This document shows, one piece after another, positions 58,762 through 64,000 of a DNA stretch of 64,000 bases (within the stretch, counting starts at the first letter, position 1; each line of letters opens with the position of its first letter). The notes beneath the pieces were generated by a model that worked only from the letters and a program-made list of their open reading frames with translations, did not search any database and was not told the DNA's origin. The position numbers were made by a program, and so were the translations under genes. The stretch spans positions 1,426,001 to 1,490,000 of the forward strand of contig NZ_JACHWU010000001.1 of assembly GCF_014191605.1 (NCBI RefSeq), given 5' to 3'. This stretch comes from Prauserella isguenensis. Its GTDB lineage: Bacteria; Actinomycetota; Actinomycetes; Mycobacteriales; Pseudonocardiaceae.

Positions 58762-60381
58762 GTGACCGACAGCATTGACCACCGCCTGCGCGGTGCCTGG
58801 ACGCCCGACGGTGCCGACGCCGCCCATCTCACGGCCAAGGAGCTCCGCTGGCTGCGGAGCCGGATCGGCGACACCACGCCCAGCGACCCGGTGGCCCCCG
58901 ATTCCGCCATCGCGACGCCCGCGTCGCAGCTGCCGGGGAAGGCCCGGTCGGCGCTCGCCGGCATCGTCGGCGCCGGCAACGTCCTCGAGGAGTCCCGCGA
59001 ACGGCTGGAACGCAGTGGCGGACTGTCGTATCTGGACCTGCTCCGGCGCAGGCAGCCCACCTCGGGCATCCCGACGCCCGACGCGGTCGTGTTGCCCGGG
59101 AGTCCGCAACAGGTGCAGCAGGTGCTGGACGTGTGCGTCGAGAACGACGTCGGTGTCGTTCCGTTCGGTGGCGGCACGTCCGTCGTCGGTGGTGTCACGG
59201 CGTTCAAGGGCGACAAGCAGGCCGTGGTCGTGCTGGACCTCGAGCGCCTGAACCGGCTCGTGTCGGTCGACCCGATCTCGCGTACCGCCGTGCTGCAGGC
59301 CGGTGTGCGGGCGCCGGACGCCGAACGCATGCTGTCCGCGCACGGGTTCACCCTCGGTCACGTCCCGCAGTCGTTCGAACGCGCCACGATCGGCGGGTTC
59401 GCGGCCACGCGTTCGGCCGGGCAGGCCTCGTCCGGATACGGGCGCTTCGAGGACATGGTCACCGGTGTGCGGCTGGCGACGCCGCGCGGCGAGTGGGAAC
59501 TCGGCGTGGCGCCCGCGTCGGCAGCGGGCCCTGATCTGCGACAGCTCGCGATCGGCAGTGAGGGCGCGCTCGGTGTCATCACCGAGGTCGCGCTTCGTGT
59601 GCGGCCGCTGCCCGAGAACGAGCACTTCGAGGCGTTCGCCGTCGACGGCTGGGAACGGGGCAGCGGACTCGTGCGGCAGTTGGCGCAACGGGGGCTGCTG
59701 GCCGACATCACGCGGTTGTCCGATGTGGACGAGACACAGGTGCAGCTGCAGATGGCGGGCACGTGGAAGACGAGCGTGCTGCGTCGCTACCTGGGCGCCC
59801 GCAGCGTCGACGAACCGTGCCTGTTGGTGCTGAGCTGGCACGGCGACTCGGCGGAGCGTCGCAAGAGCGCGATGCGCCTGTTGCGCTCCGGTGGCGCGGT
59901 GTGGCTCACGTCGGCGCCCGCGCGGGCGTGGCTGCGGGGGCGGTTCGGCGGGCCACGGCAGCGGGATGCGTTGTTGGACGCGGGCGTCTGCGTGGAAACG
60001 CTCGAAACCGCCACGCACTGGTCCAAGCTCGGCACGCTCTACGACCGGGTCCGCACTGCGCTGCGCAGGGAACTCGGCCACCCGCTGATCATGTGCCACG
60101 TGTCGCACGCGTACGAGACGGGTGCCTCGCTGTACTTCAGCGTGCTGACGCCCCGCGATCCGGATGACCCGATCGGTCAGTGGGAGCGGGCGAAAGCCGC
60201 GGCCTGCGAGGCGATCTCCGCCGACCGGGTGGGTACGATCTCGCACCACCACGCCGTCGGCATGGACCACGCGCCGTACCTGGCGGGGGAGATCGGCGAA
60301 CTCGGCCGCGACGTCCTCGCGGCAGCGAAGCGGGCCGTCGACCCGAGCGGGATCCTCAACCCCGGCAAGCTCATCGGCTGA
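58762..60381 (+). CDS. FAD-binding oxidase (alkyl-DHAP synthase/AGPS-like)
   Basis: A 539-residue flavoprotein: the FAD-binding-4 segment PFGGGTSVVGGVTAFKGDKQ near residue 135, HVPQSFERATIGGFAATRSA, YGRFEDMVTGVRLATPRG, then IGSEGALGVITEVALRVRP near residue 270; the C-terminal linked-oxidase cap ends with ISHHHAVGMDHAPYL, where the His-rich loop matches the catalytic region of alkyl-dihydroxyacetonephosphate synthases. The nearby glpD makes dihydroxyacetone phosphate, the AGPS co-substrate backbone. GTG 58762 is chosen to leave the operator upstream. Ether-lipid synthesis is only an inference; other glycolate oxidase-like reactions are possible. Confidence 0.85.
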   Translation: MTDSIDHRLRGAWTPDGADAAHLTAKELRWLRSRIGDTTPSDPVAPDSAIATPASQLPGKARSALAGIVGAGNVLEESRERLERSGGLSYLDLLRRRQPTSGIPTPDAVVLPGSPQQVQQVLDVCVENDVGVVPFGGGTSVVGGVTAFKGDKQAVVVLDLERLNRLVSVDPISRTAVLQAGVRAPDAERMLSAHGFTLGHVPQSFERATIGGFAATRSAGQASSGYGRFEDMVTGVRLATPRGEWELGVAPASAAGPDLRQLAIGSEGALGVITEVALRVRPLPENEHFEAFAVDGWERGSGLVRQLAQRGLLADITRLSDVDETQVQLQMAGTWKTSVLRRYLGARSVDEPCLLVLSWHGDSAERRKSAMRLLRSGGAVWLTSAPARAWLRGRFGGPRQRDALLDAGVCVETLETATHWSKLGTLYDRVRTALRRELGHPLIMCHVSHAYETGASLYFSVLTPRDPDDPIGQWERAKAAACEAISADRVGTISHHHAVGMDHAPYLAGEIGELGRDVLAAAKRAVDPSGILNPGKLIG

Positions 60382-61030
60382 GGGGCATACCCTCCGGGAT
60401 GACGGTCACGTCGAGTCCGTGCGTCCCGGCCGCCTCGCCGCTCAGCCGGGCGGCCCCGTACTGGTCGAGGTGCGCCGTGCGCACGGGCTCACCGTCGATC
60501 AACAACGGCATGTTGCCACCGTCGAGGCCGACGTAGGCGTACACATCGTCCAGCACGGACCCGTCCTCGAGCGTGATCCGTCCACTGTGGATACGCGCGA
60601 GCTCGTAGGCCTTGCCCCGCGCCTCGCAGACGTCGAGTGCTTCGACCTGACCCTGCGTCGCGAACCACACGGCGTGCCACTCCGTGACACCCGGTGCGAA
60701 CGCCAGCGTCGCCGGCCGCTGGTCGTCCCGCGGGCGCAGAGCCGCCGCCCACACGGCGGCCAGGTCGCGACACTCCGCGTGGGCGGCGATCACCGGACCG
60801 GACAGCCCCAGCGTCTCCCGCAGCCATGTGATCTTCGAAGGGCACACGTTCGAGCCGTACGCCAGGACCGGGATGCGTTCGGGGTCCGCACGCGCTGCCG
60901 CGAGCGCCTCGGACGACAGCGTGTATCCCGCGCCGTCGTGGTGGACGTACGACCGTGACGGCCGGGCACCCGGATACGGGTCCTCCGGGTACGCGTCGTC
61001 GTGGAAGATCGGTTCTCCGGAAACCAGCAT
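60371..61030 (-). CDS. Gamma-glutamylcyclotransferase-like fold protein
   Basis: A 219-residue protein: MLVSGEPIFHDDAYPEDPYP, then IPVLAYGSNVCPSKITWLRE whose Y-G-S-N is the substrate-binding loop of the GGCT/AIG2 fold, EWHAVWFATQGQVEALDVCE with the position of the catalytic acid, and a C-terminal GGNMPLLIDGEPV. ATG 61030 lies 4 nt after the stop of the peptidase gene (GAGG site overlapping the stop), so both are one operon. Its 3' end overlaps the oxidase gene by 11 nt, tail to tail. Activity on gamma-glutamyl peptides is inference. Confidence 0.72.
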   Translation of the reverse strand: MLVSGEPIFHDDAYPEDPYPGARPSRSYVHHDGAGYTLSSEALAAARADPERIPVLAYGSNVCPSKITWLRETLGLSGPVIAAHAECRDLAAVWAAALRPRDDQRPATLAFAPGVTEWHAVWFATQGQVEALDVCEARGKAYELARIHSGRITLEDGSVLDDVYAYVGLDGGNMPLLIDGEPVRTAHLDQYGAARLSGEAAGTHGLDVTVIPEGMPLSR

Positions 61031-61034
61031 CGCC

Positions 61035-62300
61035 TCAGCCCTCGATGATGTACGCGACGCCGCCGCTGCCGCTCGCGACCTCGCCATCGGCGTCGTAACG
61101 CTTGGTGCGCTGCCAGATCGTTTCGAACTGCTCCCGATCGTAGACGCGGCGCACCTCGTCGTTGGACTCCGACGCCGGGTCGTTCGCGATCACGTCGCCG
61201 TCGCCGGTGAACCCGACGACCACCATGAGGTGCCCCGCCGTGCCGTAGCCCGCACCGTCGAGTTCGGATTCCAGGAACGACTGCGATGTGATCACCGGGA
61301 CGCCACGCGCGATGTAGCCCTCCAGCTCGGCCAGCGAATGCAGCCGCGTGATGTGCCCCTCGAGCCCGTACTGCGAGGCGTAGGCGGTGTTGAACGGCCA
61401 GTTGCCGGTGCCCTCGTACGCGTAGTCGTACGTGTGGCGCGCCGCGTGCGCGACGCTCTTGTCCGGGTAGTCGGCGGGCAGCCACGACAACTGTTCGTCG
61501 GTCGGCTTCGCGCCCCAGTACTCGGCGACCATCGTCGTCGACGTCGGGCTGCACCACGCCTGGCCGCCACCGCCGTACTCGGGGTAGTTGCCGCGGTGGA
61601 CGTTCTGCGCGTACGTGGGTACGTCCAGCTCGATGCCTGCGGCCTCGCCCGGCTCCGTCAGCTGCGGCTCGAATCGGTCCGGCACGTCGGAGGTCATGGC
61701 GCCGGCCTGCGCGACGACCGGCGAGGCGCCGGAGCCCTCGGCGCGGTACAGGGTGACGCGCAGTCGGTAGGCGCGGAAGGCCACGCCGTCGGCGGCCGAC
61801 AACGTGTCCGTGTAGACGGCGGCGTGCTCGTCCGACTGCCCGGTGACGCTGGTGCGTTCGATGTCGCCGTCGCCGTAGGCCCACGTGCCGAGCGTGTACC
61901 AGGACGTCTCGGCACCGCCCGCGGTACGCGCCTGCGCCTGCACCTTCAGCCACGTGCCCTGCGGAGTCCGCGCGTTCCAGGACGCGATCAGCTCCGTGGC
62001 GTCGAATCCCGGTTCGTACAGCGGCGATGTCCAAGTGCCGTACTCGTAACCGTTCTCGGTGCCCACGGGCTCGCTGATGCGCAGGCCCTCGGCGTCGGGG
62101 CGGACACCGCCGCGCTCACCCGCGGCGAAGTCGCGGGCGCCGTTCCAGCGGTGGAAGTCGATGGCTTCGTCCTTGGAGGAAGGGTGCGTGGCCTGCGCCC
62201 CGCCGAGCGACAGGGCGGGTGCCGAGGCGGTGGCCGTGGGCTGCAGGATCACCGACGCGGTGAGAGCCGCCATCAGCACCGTGGAGAGTCGTCCGCGCAT
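61035..62300 (-). CDS. Secreted C39-family (papain-like) peptidase
   Basis: A 421-residue secreted protein. Signal peptide MRGRLSTVLMAALTASVILQ then PTATASA with a likely cleavage after ASA near residue 26. Residues 40-220 form a beta-rich domain (FHRWNGARDFAAGER, TSPLYEPGFDATELIASWNA). Residues 230-421 are a cysteine-peptidase fold: DVPTYAQNVHRGNYPEYGGG then QAWCSPTSTTMVAEYWG with the catalytic Cys near 252, and GHLMVVVGFTGDGDVIANDP with His and Asp near 370-390. Function of the beta domain unknown. Followed by the GGCT-like gene with 4-nt spacing. Confidence 0.88.
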   Translation of the reverse strand: MRGRLSTVLMAALTASVILQPTATASAPALSLGGAQATHPSSKDEAIDFHRWNGARDFAAGERGGVRPDAEGLRISEPVGTENGYEYGTWTSPLYEPGFDATELIASWNARTPQGTWLKVQAQARTAGGAETSWYTLGTWAYGDGDIERTSVTGQSDEHAAVYTDTLSAADGVAFRAYRLRVTLYRAEGSGASPVVAQAGAMTSDVPDRFEPQLTEPGEAAGIELDVPTYAQNVHRGNYPEYGGGGQAWCSPTSTTMVAEYWGAKPTDEQLSWLPADYPDKSVAHAARHTYDYAYEGTGNWPFNTAYASQYGLEGHITRLHSLAELEGYIARGVPVITSQSFLESELDGAGYGTAGHLMVVVGFTGDGDVIANDPASESNDEVRRVYDREQFETIWQRTKRYDADGEVASGSGGVAYIIEG

Positions 62301-62409
62301 GGCGCGTCATTGTTATGGGCGGACAGCGGCCTGTAAACCGCGCGTGGGCCGTTCGGCCCACGTCGTGAGTCCTCCCCTCGCCCTCCGTGCGCGGCTCGGT
62401 TCCGTGGGG

Positions 62410-62464
62410 TGCCCCGCCGGGCACCTCAGTGGCGCTCAGTGCCCCCGAGGTGCCCTGCGGGGCA
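62410..62464 (-). terminator. Terminator after the right-edge acyl-CoA ligase
   Basis: TGCCCCGCCGGGCACCTC (62410-62427) pairs with GAGGTGCCCTGCGGGGCA (62447-62464) at 17 of 18 positions, 19-nt loop, 27 bp past the ligase stop on the minus strand. Confidence 0.75.
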
Positions 62465-62491
62465 TCAAGCCCTGGGTCGGGTGGTGCACGC

Positions 62492-64000
62492 TCAGAAGTG
62501 GGTGATGTCGAGCTTGCCCTCGGCGTGGGCGGCGCGAATGCGCTTCTTGTCGAACTTGCCGACGCTCGTCTTCGGCACCTCGGGCACGAACGTCCAGTGC
62601 TCGGGCAGCTGCCACTTCGCCACCTTGCCGCGCAGGAACTCCCGCAGCTCGTCGGCGGTGACGGTGTGGCCCTCCCTGACGACGACAGCCACGAGCGGAC
62701 GCTCGTCCCACTTCTCGTCCGGCACGCCCACGACCGCGGCCTCGGCGACGGCCTCGTGCGCCATGACGTCGTTCTCCAGGTCGACCGACGAGATCCACTC
62801 ACCGCCCGACTTGATGACGTCCTTCGACCGGTCGGTCAGTGTCAGGTAGCCGTTCGGGGTGATCTTGCCGACGTCGCCGGTGCGCAGCCAGCCGTCGCGG
62901 AACTTCTCGGGGTCGGAGCCCTTGTGGTACGCGCCGGCGATCCACGGGCCCGCCACTTCGAGTTCGCCGACGCTCTCACCGTCCCACGGCACCTCGTTGC
63001 CGTCGTCGTCGATGAGCCGAGCCTGCACGGAGGCGGGGAACCGGCCCTGCGTGTAGCGGTAGCGCCATGCCTCCTCACCGGACGTCCCTCGCGGCGGCCG
63101 GGCCACGCTGCCCAGCGGCGACGTCTCGGTCATGCCCCAGGCGTGCAGCACCGGCACGTCGTAGCGCTCCTCGAACGCGTGCATCATCGACGGCGGCGCG
63201 GCCGACCCGCCCACCACGACCTCGCGCAGGTGGGAGATGTCCTGCGGGTTGGCGTCGAGGTGCTGGAGCAGGCCCTGCCAGATCGTCGGCACGGCCGCGG
63301 CCTGCGTCGGCTGCTCGGCCGCCATGATCTCGGCGATCGGCCCGGGCTGGAGGAACCGGTCGGGCATGACCATCGAGGCGCCGACCATGAACGCCGCGTA
63401 CGGCACGCCCCACGACATCGCGTGGAACTGCGGCACGATGACCAGGGTCTTGTCCGTGTCGGACAGCCGCATGCTGTCCGACATGCACACCTGCATCGAG
63501 TGCAGCCAGATCGAGCGGTGCGAATAGACCACGCCCTTGGGCTCACCGGTCGTGCCGGACGTATAGCACATCGCGGCCGCCGAACGCTCGTCGATCTCGG
63601 GCCAGTCGAACTCGGTGGGCTGGGCGGCGAGCAGCTGCTCGTAGTCGTGAACCTGAACGCCCTCGGGCGCCTCGACGGCCGCCGTGTCACCGCCCGAGAC
63701 GACGACGTGACGCACCGTCTTCATCTGGGCGAGGGGCTTGTTCAGCAGCGGAACCAGCGTGCCGTCGACGATGATGACGTGGTCCTCGGCGTGGTCGGCG
63801 ACGTACACCAACTGCTCGGGGAACAGGCGGATGTTCAGGGTGTGCAGCACCGCGCCCATCGCGGGGATCGCCAGGTAGGCCTCGAGGTGCTCGGCGTTGT
63901 TCCACATGAAGGTGCCGACGCGCTGGTCGCCCGTCACGCCGAGGCCGCGGAGGGCGCCCGCCAGCTGCGCGGCACGGTCGCCCACCTCGGCGTAGCTCCG
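62492..64000 (-). CDS. Long-chain fatty acid--CoA ligase (5' end outside window)
   Basis: At least 502 residues of an ANL ligase; the frame stays open to the right edge (RSYAEVGDRAAQLAGALRGL), so the GTG at 63985 is internal and the true N-terminus lies outside. Motifs: MCYTSGTTGEPKGVVYSHRS, HAMSWGVPYAAFMVG, WGMTETSPLGSV, then WLRTGDVGKITPNGYLTLTD, RSKDVIKSGGEWISSVDLEN and the lysine in TSVGKFDKKRIR. It matches the long-chain FadD type that prefers fatty acids. End is TGA 62492. Followed by a hairpin terminator; the C39 peptidase gene follows on the same strand but behind that terminator. Confidence 0.93.
   Translation of the reverse strand, partial: RSYAEVGDRAAQLAGALRGLGVTGDQRVGTFMWNNAEHLEAYLAIPAMGAVLHTLNIRLFPEQLVYVADHAEDHVIIVDGTLVPLLNKPLAQMKTVRHVVVSGGDTAAVEAPEGVQVHDYEQLLAAQPTEFDWPEIDERSAAAMCYTSGTTGEPKGVVYSHRSIWLHSMQVCMSDSMRLSDTDKTLVIVPQFHAMSWGVPYAAFMVGASMVMPDRFLQPGPIAEIMAAEQPTQAAAVPTIWQGLLQHLDANPQDISHLREVVVGGSAAPPSMMHAFEERYDVPVLHAWGMTETSPLGSVARPPRGTSGEEAWRYRYTQGRFPASVQARLIDDDGNEVPWDGESVGELEVAGPWIAGAYHKGSDPEKFRDGWLRTGDVGKITPNGYLTLTDRSKDVIKSGGEWISSVDLENDVMAHEAVAEAAVVGVPDEKWDERPLVAVVVREGHTVTADELREFLRGKVAKWQLPEHWTFVPEVPKTSVGKFDKKRIRAAHAEGKLDITHF

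Overview
The window is high-GC DNA with very strong GC3 bias, GTG starts, GGAGG-type ribosome sites and typical actinobacterial families (DUF2771, DUF3027, DUF2530, DUF2537, SepH, DUF3558, ESX-type secreted proteins). It looks like a chromosomal segment of an actinobacterium, most likely of the Pseudonocardiales (Saccharomonospora/Amycolatopsis-like); the genus is inference. From memory, much of the backbone follows the order of the M. tuberculosis Rv0871-Rv0896 region: cold-shock protein, DUF2771 lipoprotein, MFS protein, DUF3027, DUF2530, MarR, 2'-O-ribose-type rRNA methyltransferase, DUF2537, SepH, SerC and citrate synthase. A second block, glpD/TetR/flavoprotein, resembles Rv2249c-Rv2251. 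Accessory genes are inserted between these landmarks.

Layout. 1-11 kb: PhzF fragment, acyl-CoA ligase, HAD phosphatase, cold-shock protein, DUF2771/MFS operon, glutaminyl cyclase, DUF3027 and a 1004-aa sacsin-type ATPase. 11-24 kb: purine permease, MarR/MFS operon, a three-gene ESX-like operon (PPE-like protein, helical protein, DUF3558 lipoprotein), superoxide dismutase, TetR/heme oxygenase, glutamate-cysteine ligase-like enzyme, RNA methyltransferase and DUF2537. 24-33 kb: an envelope-sugar block with a sugar epimerase, a large GT-C plus GT2 fusion, a GtrA protein and a convincing UDP-sulfoquinovose synthase, then SepH and an arylsulfotransferase-family gene whose Tat signal lies in another frame. 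33-42 kb: serC, serine hydrolase, EphD-like hydrolase/SDR fusion, a type VII secretion substrate module, pdxH and an SdpI-like protein. 42-54 kb: transporters, a TetR-controlled module (SDR, DUF5938, acyl-CoA ligase), aldose epimerase, amidohydrolase, and an acyl-CoA dehydrogenase divergent from another TetR. 54-64 kb: PfkB kinase, citrate synthase, the glpD/TetR/FAD-oxidase block, a GGCT-like protein, a C39-type peptidase and a truncated acyl-CoA ligase.

The best candidate for a new system is the 24-30 kb block. UDP-sulfoquinovose synthase next to a polyprenyl-phosphate-glycosyltransferase-like domain fused to an ArnT-like membrane domain, plus a GtrA flippase-like protein, suggests transfer of a sulfosugar (or a derivative) to the cell envelope instead of classical sulfolipid synthesis. 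Other notable items are the T7SS substrate module at 37.5-39.8 kb, a 21-bp intergenic tandem repeat at two distant loci, and five clear palindromic or tandem operators next to regulators. No rRNA, tRNA, CRISPR array, transposase or phage gene was seen.
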